From NCBI GenBank assembly GCA_028701555.1, contig JAQVQN010000025.1, positions 1 through 12,629 of the forward strand: a stretch of 12,629 bases of DNA. Direction: 5' to 3'. Shown here piece by piece: positions 1 through 6,858 of this stretch. A model generated the notes under the pieces. It did no database searches, was not told where the DNA came from, and saw only the letters and a program-made list of their open reading frames with translations. Position numbers and translations under genes: made by a program. Every line of letters starts with the position of its first letter. Position 1 is the first letter of the stretch. This stretch comes from Kiritimatiellia bacterium (GTDB taxonomy: Bacteria > Verrucomicrobiota > Kiritimatiellia > RFP12 > UBA1067).

Positions 1-1
1 C

Positions 2-265
2 TTGCAGGACCGCCTGCTCGCGCCGCTGTTGGGCATCGACGATCCGCGCACTAACACCCGCATCTCTTTCATCGGAGGCATCAGAGGAACAGCCGAGCTG
101 GAGCGGCGGGTGCAAAGCGGCCGCGATGTCGTGGCCTTCTCGATGCGCCCGGTGACCGTGGAGCAAATGATGGACATCGCCGACGCCGGTCAGATCATGC
201 CGCCAAAAAGCACCTGGTTCGAGCCCAAATTGCGTTCCGGCCTGCTGATCCATACGCTGGATTGA
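2..265 (+). CDS. DUF1015 family protein, C-terminal fragment
   Basis: This is the last 87 codons of a gene whose 5' part lies before the window, ending in TGA at 263-265. The segment LLGIDDPRTNTRISFIGG (about residues 9-26 of the fragment) and the ending MPPKSTWFEPKLRSGLLIH closely resemble the conserved C-terminus of DUF1015 proteins, which usually run to about 400 residues. The molecular function of the family is not established; members often sit near serine biosynthesis genes, but the neighbours needed to test that are outside the window. The first visible codon is TTG, but the frame is open to the window edge, so it is very probably not the start. The gene converges on the minus-strand hydrolase, with a 71-bp gap that holds a small hairpin. 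Confidence 0.85.
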   Translation: MQDRLLAPLLGIDDPRTNTRISFIGGIRGTAELERRVQSGRDVVAFSMRPVTVEQMMDIADAGQIMPPKSTWFEPKLRSGLLIHTLD

Positions 266-304
266 GAAAAGCCCAGAAGCGTTAGTGATTCATCCGACAC
301 TCTG

Positions 305-326
305 GCCATACGGGTATTTGTATGGC
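305..326. terminator. Hairpin between convergent genes, possible bidirectional terminator
   Basis: GCCATAC (305-311) and GTATGGC (320-326) form a perfect 7-bp stem with an 8-nt loop. It lies between the stop codons of the convergent DUF1015 gene and the hydrolase gene, where a shared terminator would be expected. There is no convincing T-tract on either side, so intrinsic termination is only a suggestion. Confidence 0.3.
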
Positions 327-336
327 ACTAAACACC

Positions 337-1233
337 CTACGGCGTGTTGCGCTTGATGAATTCCGCGAGTTCGTCGGTTAATCGCTGCCAACCATTCTCA
401 AGAGGGATCACATGGCTGATCGCGGGCAGGACATGAACCTCCTTGGTTCCTCCGCACCCTTCCAGCCAGTTTAAGGCGGCATATGTATCTACAACCGCGT
501 CTTTTTCTGCGGCAACAACGAACAGCGGACAGAGCACTAATGGCGCCTTGTGGCGCAGCTCGCGGACCAGCCTGAAAAGTCCATTGTATACCGCGAAGGG
601 AATGAAGCGGTCACGCGGATAAGTGAAGCTCGGGTCATCCACCGCCACACCCTCGGCGGAGAAAGGCGACTCGAAGGTCGGAGAAAGGCACAGTGCCACG
701 CGTGCGACGGCGAACCACACGGCTGGCGGCAGCAGAGGCGAGCGCCTGCGCGATACCTCCAACAGCGGCGCGAACAAAACCACACCGTCAACCATGTCCG
801 GCAGCCTGGCGGCAGCGTCCAAAGCCAGAGCGCCACCCATCGAGTGCCCGACAAGCCAAACCCTTTCGTGCCCAGAGCGTAATTTAATCAGCTCATCCGC
901 GATGCTCGTACGCCAGAGTCTCAACGATTGGCAGCGGGCGGTCTCGGCTGGTTCCGCGCTGCCCGGAAGCCGCATGGCGCGGCAGGTGCAGCGGCCAGTC
1001 GCGGCTAAGCGTGTGGCGATGCGCCTCCAGACATACGGCGAGTCAGCGAAGCCGTGTATGAAAAGCACAGCCACCGCGCCCTTGCCGACACTGTAGGACA
1101 TGGCATTAGCAAGCAGCCCGCTCTTTTCGCGCCGGACACGTCTCTCCCACAAGAACCGCCGTACGCCGACCCAGCCGGCATGCATAAGGTTCACGATCAG
1201 CCAGGCTGTTATGATTGCCAACAATATTTTCAA
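337..1233 (-). CDS. Membrane-anchored alpha/beta hydrolase (lipase/esterase-like)
   Basis: A 298-residue protein with the alpha/beta hydrolase fold. LFIHGF (residues 57-62) is the oxyanion-hole strand, and GHSMGG (129-134) is the nucleophile elbow with Ser131. Asp245 in AAEKDAVVD and His274 in AISHVIPLE complete the likely triad. The pattern resembles monoacylglycerol lipases and carboxylesterases, but the substrate cannot be told from sequence. Residues 1-24 are hydrophobic and followed by RRFLWERRVRR, which suggests an N-terminal membrane anchor. The loop after strand 4 reads LPGSAEP where many relatives have an LPGHG-type motif. The start is TTG at 1233 with only a weak purine stretch upstream; an in-frame ATG at 1185 would remove the anchor and has no better ribosome site. 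It lies 30 bp downstream of comM on the same strand and is probably co-transcribed with it. Confidence 0.8.
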   Translation of the reverse strand: MKILLAIITAWLIVNLMHAGWVGVRRFLWERRVRREKSGLLANAMSYSVGKGAVAVLFIHGFADSPYVWRRIATRLAATGRCTCRAMRLPGSAEPAETARCQSLRLWRTSIADELIKLRSGHERVWLVGHSMGGALALDAAARLPDMVDGVVLFAPLLEVSRRRSPLLPPAVWFAVARVALCLSPTFESPFSAEGVAVDDPSFTYPRDRFIPFAVYNGLFRLVRELRHKAPLVLCPLFVVAAEKDAVVDTYAALNWLEGCGGTKEVHVLPAISHVIPLENGWQRLTDELAEFIKRNTP

Positions 1234-1263
1234 AGCTGCGCTCTACTCGATAATCGACATTCC

Positions 1264-2799
1264 CTAAATCCACATCATGCGGTCAAGCGAGCGGTACTGG
1301 ATCGCCTCGGAGATATGCTCCGGCCCGATACGGTCGGAACCGGCCATGTCGGCGATCGTGCGGGCAACTTTGACGATGCGGTCGTAAGCCCGGGCACTGA
1401 AATTCAGCTCGCTCATGGCCATCTTGAGCAATTCGGCGGCATCATTGCTGAGTGTGCAGTATTTCTGCACCTCGCGCGTTGACATGCCCGCATTGCAGGT
1501 CACGCGCGACAACCGCTTGAAACGCTCACGCTGTATCTGCCTACACTCCGCGACACGCTTGCGGATAACTTCTGAAGGCTCGCCGTTAGCCAAAGTGCTG
1601 AGGTCATGGTAACGCACCGGCGGAACCTCGATGTGTATGTCGATGCGGTCCAGCAGCGGCCCGGAGACCTTGTTGCGGTAGGCCTGTATTTTCTGCGAGC
1701 TGCAGCGGCACTCGCGTTTGGGGTCGCCGGCGTAGCCGCAGGGACAGGGATTCATGGCTGCTACCAGAATAAACTGCGACGGGAAATCCAGCGTTGCCAC
1801 GGCGCGGGAAATCGTGACATGTCCGTCTTCCAGCGGCTGGCGCAGAACCTCCAGCACATTGCGGTGGAACTCGGGCAGCTCGTCCAGAAACAGTACGCCG
1901 CAATGCGCCAGACTGACCTCGCCCGGCAGCGGGTGAGTGCCGCCGCCCAGCAGCCCGGCATCCGAGATGGTGTGGTGCGGCGAGCGGAAAGGACGATGCA
2001 GAACCAAGGCCTGATGGCTCTTGAGCGTGCCTGCCACACTGTGTACGCGCGTGGCTTCGAGCGCCTCTTCCAGCGTCATTTCCGGCAGGATCGAAGCGAT
2101 GCGCCGCGCCAGCATGGTCTTGCCCGCACCCGGGCTGCCAATCATCAGGATGTTGTGACCGCCGCTGACCGCAACTTCGATCGCACGCTTGGCGCTTTCC
2201 TGGCCCTTGACATCCGCGAAATCATCGGTGTGCTGGCGCTCGCGTTCCACCAAATCGGAAATGTCGACCTTCAGCGGATTCATCTTGTGCTTGCCGGCCA
2301 GAAAGTCAATGGCCTCGCGCAGATGGCGCACGGGGTAAACGTCAATGCCGTCCGCCACCGCGGCTTCCTCGGCGTTGTCGGCAGGCACCAGTATACCGCG
2401 CTTGCCCTGCCGCCGCATTTCCAGCGTCACTGGCAGCACCCCGCGCACACGCCGCACCTCGCCGCTGAGCGCCAGCTCTCCGATCATTGCGTAACTGTCT
2501 AGCTCAGGCAGCTCCGCCGCGCCGGTAGCGGCCAGCAGTCCCGCGGCTATAGGCAGATCAAAGACCGGCCCCTCTTTTTTGATGTCGGCAGGCGCGAGGT
2601 TGATGGTCGTGCGTCCGAAGACCGGACGGAACCCGGAGTTGTTCATGGCCGTGCAGACGCGGTCTTTACTTTCACGCACAGCCGCGTCCGGCAGCCCTAC
2701 GATCACGAACTGCGAGTCGCCGCGGCCGGCGTTGACCTCGATCTCCACAGCGTAGGCATTGACTCCGTAAACGGCGCCGGAATAAACACGCGACAGCAT
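1264..2799 (-). CDS. comM: YifB/ComM family AAA+ Mg-chelatase-like ATPase
   Basis: A protein of 511 residues, full length for the YifB/ComM family. It has an N-terminal Lon-protease-like domain (about 1-170, starting MLSRVYSGAVYGV), a central AAA+ Mg-chelatase module and a C-terminal helical domain. Numbered from this start, Walker A GSPGAGKT is at 221-228, SPHHTISDAGLLGGG is near 273-287, Walker B VLFLDE is at 302-307, and the family signature NPCPCGY is at 350-356. Studied ComM proteins are hexameric helicases that promote branch migration during natural transformation; many members occur in bacteria not known to be competent. An in-frame GTG lies three codons upstream at 2808, but ATG at 2799 is preferred because AAGGAG (2813-2808) sits 8 nt before it and the family normally begins MLSRVYS. 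That Shine-Dalgarno overlaps the tpx stop codon, so translation is probably coupled. Confidence 0.92.
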   Translation of the reverse strand: MLSRVYSGAVYGVNAYAVEIEVNAGRGDSQFVIVGLPDAAVRESKDRVCTAMNNSGFRPVFGRTTINLAPADIKKEGPVFDLPIAAGLLAATGAAELPELDSYAMIGELALSGEVRRVRGVLPVTLEMRRQGKRGILVPADNAEEAAVADGIDVYPVRHLREAIDFLAGKHKMNPLKVDISDLVERERQHTDDFADVKGQESAKRAIEVAVSGGHNILMIGSPGAGKTMLARRIASILPEMTLEEALEATRVHSVAGTLKSHQALVLHRPFRSPHHTISDAGLLGGGTHPLPGEVSLAHCGVLFLDELPEFHRNVLEVLRQPLEDGHVTISRAVATLDFPSQFILVAAMNPCPCGYAGDPKRECRCSSQKIQAYRNKVSGPLLDRIDIHIEVPPVRYHDLSTLANGEPSEVIRKRVAECRQIQRERFKRLSRVTCNAGMSTREVQKYCTLSNDAAELLKMAMSELNFSARAYDRIVKVARTIADMAGSDRIGPEHISEAIQYRSLDRMMWI

Positions 2800-2811
2800 G
2801 CCTGTCACTCC

Positions 2812-3315
2812 TTAGCTTGCCAAAGCGCGCAAAGCCGCCTCGTAATCAGGCTCCTCGGTGATCTCCGCCACCTGCTGCGTGTATTTTACCGTGCCGGTCT
2901 CGTCGATAATCACCACCGCGCGCGACAGCAAACCGCGCAGCGGTCCCTCGCTGACCGCCACCCCGTAATCACGCCCGAACTCCGCAGCGCGGAACACCGA
3001 AAGCGGCACAACCTTGTCGAGCCCCTCCACGGAGCAGAACCGGCCATGCGCGAAGGGCAGGTCCGCTGACACGCACAGCACCACGGTCTCGCCTAGTGCC
3101 GCTGCTTCGGCGTTGAAACGCCGCACGGATGCCGCGCACACCGGCGTGTCGATGCTCGGGAATATGTTCAGCACCACCGTCTTGCCCGCGAAACCGTCCA
3201 GCGTGACGTCGGACAGATCATTTCCGGCCAGCGTGAAAGCCGGCGCGGCCACGCCGACCGCAGGCAGATCGCCAACAGTCGCAACCGGGCTGCCTTTAAA
3301 AGTGACTTTAGCCAT
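2812..3315 (-). CDS. tpx: Thiol peroxidase (atypical 2-Cys peroxiredoxin, Tpx)
   Basis: A 167-residue protein with the full Tpx pattern. It reduces hydrogen peroxide and organic hydroperoxides using thioredoxin. The peroxidatic site SIDTPVCAASVRRFN carries Thr57 and Cys60, the resolving cysteine is Cys94 in DLPFAHGRFCSVEGL, and Arg132 in LSRAVVIIDETG matches the active-site arginine. The family marker at the N-terminus (VTFKGSPV) is present. The start is ATG at 3315: AGGAG at 3325-3321 is 5 nt upstream and MAKVTFKG is the usual beginning. An in-frame extension to 3357 runs through the upstream hairpin and is not coding. There is no signal peptide, so the protein is cytoplasmic. It heads the tpx-comM-hydrolase cluster. 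Confidence 0.95.
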   Translation of the reverse strand: MAKVTFKGSPVATVGDLPAVGVAAPAFTLAGNDLSDVTLDGFAGKTVVLNIFPSIDTPVCAASVRRFNAEAAALGETVVLCVSADLPFAHGRFCSVEGLDKVVPLSVFRAAEFGRDYGVAVSEGPLRGLLSRAVVIIDETGTVKYTQQVAEITEEPDYEAALRALAS

Positions 3316-3335
3316 ACTGACTCCTTTTTTAGTTA

Positions 3336-3362
3336 GGCTCTTGCAGAACCCCCGCAAGAGCC
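3336..3362 (-). promoter_or_regulatory. 9-bp perfect stem-loop just upstream of tpx
   Basis: GGCTCTTGC (3336-3344) and GCAAGAGCC (3354-3362) form a perfect 9-bp stem with a 9-nt loop. On the minus strand it ends 10 nt before the tpx Shine-Dalgarno. It could terminate transcription from the upstream isomerase gene, or act as a leader structure or operator for tpx. No T-tract follows directly; the downstream sequence is TAACTAAAAAAGGAG. Confidence 0.4.
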
Positions 3363-3383
3363 CAAAATAGGGTTTAGGGCGTC

Positions 3384-3413
3384 TGGTTCAGGCGTAAAAC
3401 AAAACCTGAACCA
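3384..3413 (-). terminator. 9-bp stem-loop downstream of the isomerase gene
   Basis: TGGTTCAGG (3384-3392) and CCTGAACCA (3405-3413) form a perfect 9-bp stem with a 12-nt loop. On the minus strand it begins 14 nt after the isomerase stop codon, a usual place for a terminator or an mRNA-protecting 3' hairpin. The T-rich run (TTTTGTTTT) lies in the loop rather than after the stem, so this is not a canonical intrinsic terminator. Confidence 0.35.
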
Positions 3414-3427
3414 CTAACACTGCCTTT

Positions 3428-4420
3428 TCAGCGGTCGAACTGCGCGTCGAACGCGATGGCGCTCGGCGTGAAGTCCACGGATTTGACAAAGTCACAGGCT
3501 TCCCTTGCGCCGTGGCAGCGGTCCATCCGCGAATCTTCCCACTCTACCGAGAGCGGACCTTGATATTTGATGTCGTTGAGCGCGACGATGATGTCTTCGA
3601 AGTTTATGTCGCCGTGACCCAGCGAGCGGAAGTCCCAGAACCGGCGCGGATCGGCGAATTCCGTGTGGCCACCAAAAACGCCCACCGTGCCGTCGCCGTG
3701 ACCCCACCACGCGTCTTTCATGTGCACATGGAAGATGCGGTCCGGGAAGGTTCGGATAAACTTGACGTAGTCCACGCCCTGATATCCGAGGTGCGAGGGG
3801 TCGTAGTTGAAGCCGAAGGCCGGATGGCCGTCCAGCGCCTCCAGCGCACGCTGCGCGGAAGCGATGTCAAAGGCGATTTCGGTGGGATGCACTTCAAGCG
3901 CGAAACGTATGCCGTTGTCGGCGTACACGTCAAGGATCGGCTTCCAGATCTTGGCGAAATCCTTGTAGCCATTGGCGATCTGGTTGGGAGTGCAGGGAGG
4001 GAAGGAATAAAGCAGGTGCCAGATCGGCGAGCCGGTGAAACCGTTAACCACTTTGACGCCGAGATTCTTTGCCGCTTTGGCTGCCTTCTTCTGCATGTCG
4101 ACCGCCCACTTGCGGATGGCTTTAGGGTCGCCCTTGAGAGCAGATGGCGCAAACACATAATGGCGCTCGTCTATGTTGTCGCAGACAAGCTGTCCCGAGA
4201 GATGGTTGGATATAGCCCAGCAGCCCAAACCGTTCTCTTCCAACACGGCACGTTTGTCTTCGCAGTAGGCCTTGCTCTTGGACGCCTTGTCCAGTTCGAT
4301 ATGGTCGCCCCAGCAGCAAAGCTCCAGGCCGTCATAGCCGAAGTCTTTGGCTGTGGAGCATATTTGCTTGAAAGGCAGATCAGCCCATTGCCCTGTGAAC
4401 AGAGTGACATTCCTCGACAT
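3428..4420 (-). CDS. Sugar phosphate isomerase/epimerase (xylose isomerase-like TIM barrel)
   Basis: A 330-residue protein of the AP endonuclease family 2 / xylose-isomerase-like TIM-barrel group. Putative divalent-metal ligands lie at the ends of consecutive strands: Glu176 in FALEVHPTE, Asp207 in FNYDPSHL, His233 in FHVHMKDA and Glu293 in LSVEWEDS. Relatives isomerise or epimerise sugars, keto-sugars or inositol derivatives, or act beside sugar dehydrogenases; the substrate here is not clear. There is no signal peptide. ATG at 4420 has a near-perfect Shine-Dalgarno AAGGAGG (4434-4428) 7 nt upstream, so the start is firm and translation probably strong. The next gene, tpx, is separated by 112 bp with two hairpins, so the two may be separate transcription units. 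No GFO/IDH/MocA dehydrogenase partner is in the window. Confidence 0.88.
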   Translation of the reverse strand: MSRNVTLFTGQWADLPFKQICSTAKDFGYDGLELCCWGDHIELDKASKSKAYCEDKRAVLEENGLGCWAISNHLSGQLVCDNIDERHYVFAPSALKGDPKAIRKWAVDMQKKAAKAAKNLGVKVVNGFTGSPIWHLLYSFPPCTPNQIANGYKDFAKIWKPILDVYADNGIRFALEVHPTEIAFDIASAQRALEALDGHPAFGFNYDPSHLGYQGVDYVKFIRTFPDRIFHVHMKDAWWGHGDGTVGVFGGHTEFADPRRFWDFRSLGHGDINFEDIIVALNDIKYQGPLSVEWEDSRMDRCHGAREACDFVKSVDFTPSAIAFDAQFDR

Positions 4421-4559
4421 CTCGCATCCTCCTTATCGTTTGTATTTGCTAGTCGCAGACAGCAACCTTGGCCTATTGCGCCTACGCTTAAAAAACTTTC
4501 AATTCAGGAGTTTATGATAAGACAGTATGTCATCCGCTTCAATCTCAAAATTCAGCAGG

Positions 4560-4594
4560 CAGCAGCGAACGCAAAACCGGAGCGCGGGCTGCTG
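4560..4594 (-). terminator. Hairpin downstream of the DUF523-DUF1722 gene
   Basis: CAGCAGC (4560-4566) pairs with GCTGCTG (4588-4594). After a 3x3 internal loop a further CGC/GCG pairing closes a 9-nt apical loop. It lies about 30 nt downstream of the DUF523 stop codon (4625-4627) on the minus strand. No U-tract is evident. The rest of the 204-bp gap 4421-4624 holds the isomerase ribosome site and no gene I can support. Confidence 0.25.
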
Positions 4595-4624
4595 TGAAAT
4601 GTTGTTGTATGTTTATCTATGGCG

Positions 4625-5620
4625 TTAGGCATGATTGCGCAGCTTCAGCTCCGACGGGTGCGGGTAGAGGTAATGCTGCTGCATCAGGTAGGCGATCTGA
4701 TATTTGAAAATGTAGTGGCGGAAGAGCGTGACCGGCACGATCAGCGGCACCTGCTCTCGCGCGTACTCTTCGATGATGTCCGAAAGCTCTTGCCGCTCTT
4801 CCGATGTGAGCCTGTCAGTGAAATATCCCTGCATGTGCTGCAGCACGTTGACATGACGCCCGAGCGTGGCGCGCTCAGCAACGATCGCCAGAAACTGGGT
4901 TTCGTATGCCGCCAGCGTCGCGGCCATGTTGCCGGGCGTGGCCGCCGCAGCCAGCCGCCCCAACTCCTGTAACCCCTCCGGCGCATGCGCCATCAGAAGG
5001 TATTTGGCGCGGGCATGAAACTCCTGCAACACACGCACTGACGGCTGCGAAATGACCTCCTCTCGCCAGCGCTTGAGCGCGAAAACGCGCTCGATGAAAT
5101 TCTCGCGCAGGCCGGCATCGTTCAGACGCCCCTCTTCCTCGCAAGGCAATGTAGGAAACGCCCGGGTGAACGCCCGCGCGAAAAGCCCGCTGGTGTGCTG
5201 GCTGGTGGGATTGCCTTCTTCGGTATACAGCTTTACATGGAAAAGCCCAGATGACGGCGACCGCGCCTTGAAAATGAAACCGTGCAGATTCTTGTCCTTC
5301 AGCTCCTGGACCGCTTTGTCGCAGAACTCCAGCATCTGCGCGGTATAATCCGTGCCAGTCTTGTTGCCGACCAGCCGCGGCGTTTCCGGTGTGCCGACCA
5401 GGTGCATGGATTCGCGCGGTATCGGCAGTCCGCAGCCGACCTCCGGGCAGACCGGCACATACTCGAAATACGCGCCGAGTATTCCTGTGAGATACGGGTC
5501 ATGCTTGTGCTGACCGTCAAAACGCACCTTCTCGCCCAACAGACAGGCCGACACCCCGACCGGTATCCGGCGCACCGCCTGCGCTCCTGAAACTCCACTA
5601 GCCTTCGGCTTTTCCGACAT
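4625..5620 (-). CDS. DUF523-DUF1722 fusion protein (TudS-like plus YbgA-like)
   Basis: A 331-residue protein. Residues about 20-160 match DUF523, the family that includes the [4Fe-4S] 2-thiouracil desulfidase TudS; residues about 190-325 match DUF1722, seen alone in E. coli YbgA. Two of the expected cluster cysteines are present: Cys26 in VSACLLGEKVRFDG and Cys58 in VPVCPEVGCGLPIPRE, with an extra Cys63. The third family motif, normally SPSCG, reads SPSSG here with Ser124 (codon TCT, 5251-5249). If the third cysteine is truly absent, the cluster may be lost, altered or ligated differently. The DUF1722 half contains HVNVLQHMQGYF near 256-267, typical of that domain. ATG at 5620 has GGAGGGG upstream on the minus strand. 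The gene is divergent from the TRAP operon. The physiological substrate is unknown; tRNA thiouridine or thiolated-base metabolism is a family-based guess. Confidence 0.85.
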   Translation of the reverse strand: MSEKPKASGVSGAQAVRRIPVGVSACLLGEKVRFDGQHKHDPYLTGILGAYFEYVPVCPEVGCGLPIPRESMHLVGTPETPRLVGNKTGTDYTAQMLEFCDKAVQELKDKNLHGFIFKARSPSSGLFHVKLYTEEGNPTSQHTSGLFARAFTRAFPTLPCEEEGRLNDAGLRENFIERVFALKRWREEVISQPSVRVLQEFHARAKYLLMAHAPEGLQELGRLAAAATPGNMAATLAAYETQFLAIVAERATLGRHVNVLQHMQGYFTDRLTSEERQELSDIIEEYAREQVPLIVPVTLFRHYIFKYQIAYLMQQHYLYPHPSELKLRNHA

Positions 5621-5656
5621 AATGCCGCCCCTCCGTTACTCTATAGCAACGAAATG

Positions 5657-5685
5657 ATTATGCGCTTGCCTTCCGTCAAAAGCAA
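5657..5685 (-). promoter_or_regulatory. Candidate sigma70-type promoter for the DUF523-DUF1722 gene
   Basis: On the minus strand, TTGCTT (5685-5680) and CATAAT (5662-5657) are separated by exactly 17 nt. Transcription would start near 5650, giving a leader of about 30 nt before ATG 5620. The match to consensus is fair (4/6 and 5/6). Confidence 0.4.
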
Positions 5686-5730
5686 TCCCACTCCGTCAAT
5701 TAAAAATCGCTTAGTGCTTGATGAATAAGG

Positions 5731-5759
5731 TTGCCGTCAGACGCCTCAGACGCTATCAT
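5731..5759 (+). promoter_or_regulatory. Candidate sigma70-type promoter for dctPQM
   Basis: TTGCCG (5731-5736) and TATCAT (5754-5759) are separated by 17 nt. Transcription would start near 5766, about 24 nt before the dctP ATG at 5790 and just before its Shine-Dalgarno. The spacer consists of two head-to-tail copies of TCAGACGC (5737-5744 and 5746-5753), a possible regulator site. The position supports ATG 5790 as the true start over an in-frame ATG at 5718. Confidence 0.5.
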
Positions 5760-5789
5760 GTGTTACTGTCAAAAGAAACGGAGAAGTAT

Positions 5790-6812
5790 ATGAATCTAAA
5801 GACACTCGTACCTGTGGTGATCGCCTGCGCCTGCGTGACGGTATGCGGATGCGGTAAAAAAGAGACCACGGCCAGCCAGTCGGCCCCTGTCGTAACGTTA
5901 AATTACGCCAACTTCCCTCCGGCATCCACCTTCCCCTGCGTACAGATGGAGCGCTGGCGCGAGGAGGTCGAGCAGCGTACCGACGGTAAGATCAAGATCA
6001 ACACTTTCCCAGGCGGCACTCTGCTGGGAGCGCGCGACATCTTCGACGGTGTCATCGCCGGCACCGCCGATATCGGCAACTTCGCAATGAGCTACCAGCC
6101 GGGGCGCTTCCCGGTCTCTGAAGGCATGGACCTGCCGCACTTTTTCGACAGCGCCAAAACCGCCAGCGTGATACTGGCGGGCCTGCTGGATACCTTCAAG
6201 CCTGCCGAGTTCGAAAAAGTCAAGGTTTTGACGGTCTTCACCTGCCCGCCAGCCGTCATTATGAGCTCAAAAGAGATCAAGAGCCTAGATGATTTGAAAA
6301 ATTTGCAACTGCGTTCTTCCGGGACCGGAGCAGATGTGTTGAAGCGCTTGGGTGCCTTGCCGGTCGCCATGCCGCAGTCGGACGTTCCAGACGCGCTGCA
6401 GAAGGGCGTGGTCAAGGGCAATGTCTCTTCGGCCGAAGTGCTAAAGGACATGAACTATGCGGCTTACTGCCCTTATGTTTTTAAAACCGACCTGAGCGTG
6501 ATCAGCTTTGCGGTGGTTATGAACAAGGCAAAATACGACTCCTTGCCCGCAGACTTGAAAGCCGTGCTTGATGGCCTCTATCTCGAACAGGCGGAATGGA
6601 CCGGCGCATATGTGGATCAACATGTGCTGGAAGCACTGGCATGGTCGAAGGAACAGCACAAACTGGTTGTCCACGACCCTTCCGACGCAGACCGGGCAGC
6701 GTTGCGCGCCACAGCGCAGCCGCTGATCGCGGATTATGTCAAGCGGCTTAAGGAAAAAGGTATTGACGGACAGGCCGTGATCGACTTTATAAGCGAACGT
6801 ATGGCAAAATGA
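5790..6812 (+). CDS. dctP: TRAP transporter substrate-binding protein (DctP family), predicted lipoprotein
   Basis: A 340-residue extracytoplasmic solute receptor of a tripartite ATP-independent periplasmic transporter. Residues 1-20 form a secretion signal; the lipobox-like VCGC followed by GKKE suggests cleavage before Cys21 and lipid anchoring. The mature protein has the DctP fold markers: FPGGTLLGARDIFDGVIAG (73-91), the binding-site region LKNLQLRSSGTGADVLKRLG (169-188) with Arg175 as the likely carboxylate-binding arginine, and the VPDALQKGVVKG hinge segment (199-210). Most substrates of the family are organic acids such as dicarboxylates, keto acids or sugar acids; nothing here fixes which. 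ATG 5790 is chosen because GGAG at 5780-5783 is 6 nt upstream and the signal peptide begins there; an upstream in-frame ATG (5718) would bury it. dctQ and dctM follow after an unusual 178-bp gap. Confidence 0.9.
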   Translation: MNLKTLVPVVIACACVTVCGCGKKETTASQSAPVVTLNYANFPPASTFPCVQMERWREEVEQRTDGKIKINTFPGGTLLGARDIFDGVIAGTADIGNFAMSYQPGRFPVSEGMDLPHFFDSAKTASVILAGLLDTFKPAEFEKVKVLTVFTCPPAVIMSSKEIKSLDDLKNLQLRSSGTGADVLKRLGALPVAMPQSDVPDALQKGVVKGNVSSAEVLKDMNYAAYCPYVFKTDLSVISFAVVMNKAKYDSLPADLKAVLDGLYLEQAEWTGAYVDQHVLEALAWSKEQHKLVVHDPSDADRAALRATAQPLIADYVKRLKEKGIDGQAVIDFISERMAK

Positions 6813-6858
6813 CCCCCGCCCGGATTTGCTCTTTTGGCGGCTTAAAAACCAAGTCGCT

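Noticed and set aside
1606..2502. Plus-strand open frame of 298 codons
   Set aside because: Fully antisense to comM, whose motifs are unambiguous; no domain seen.
3316..3357. N-terminal extension of tpx
   Set aside because: It covers the Shine-Dalgarno of ATG 3315 and part of the hairpin, and Tpx proteins begin at the MAKVTFKG-like sequence.
3512..4597. Plus-strand open frame of 361 codons
   Set aside because: It lies antisense to the well-supported isomerase gene, has no recognisable domain, and its translation looks like a shadow of GC-rich codons.
4514..4597. 27-residue plus-strand ORF with AGGAG three bases before ATG
   Set aside because: The ribosome site is too close, the peptide is not recognisable, and the stretch overlaps the hairpin downstream of the DUF523 gene.
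5718..5789. N-terminal extension of dctP from ATG 5718
   Set aside because: It would place 24 charged residues before the signal peptide and cover the likely promoter; ATG 5790 has the ribosome site.
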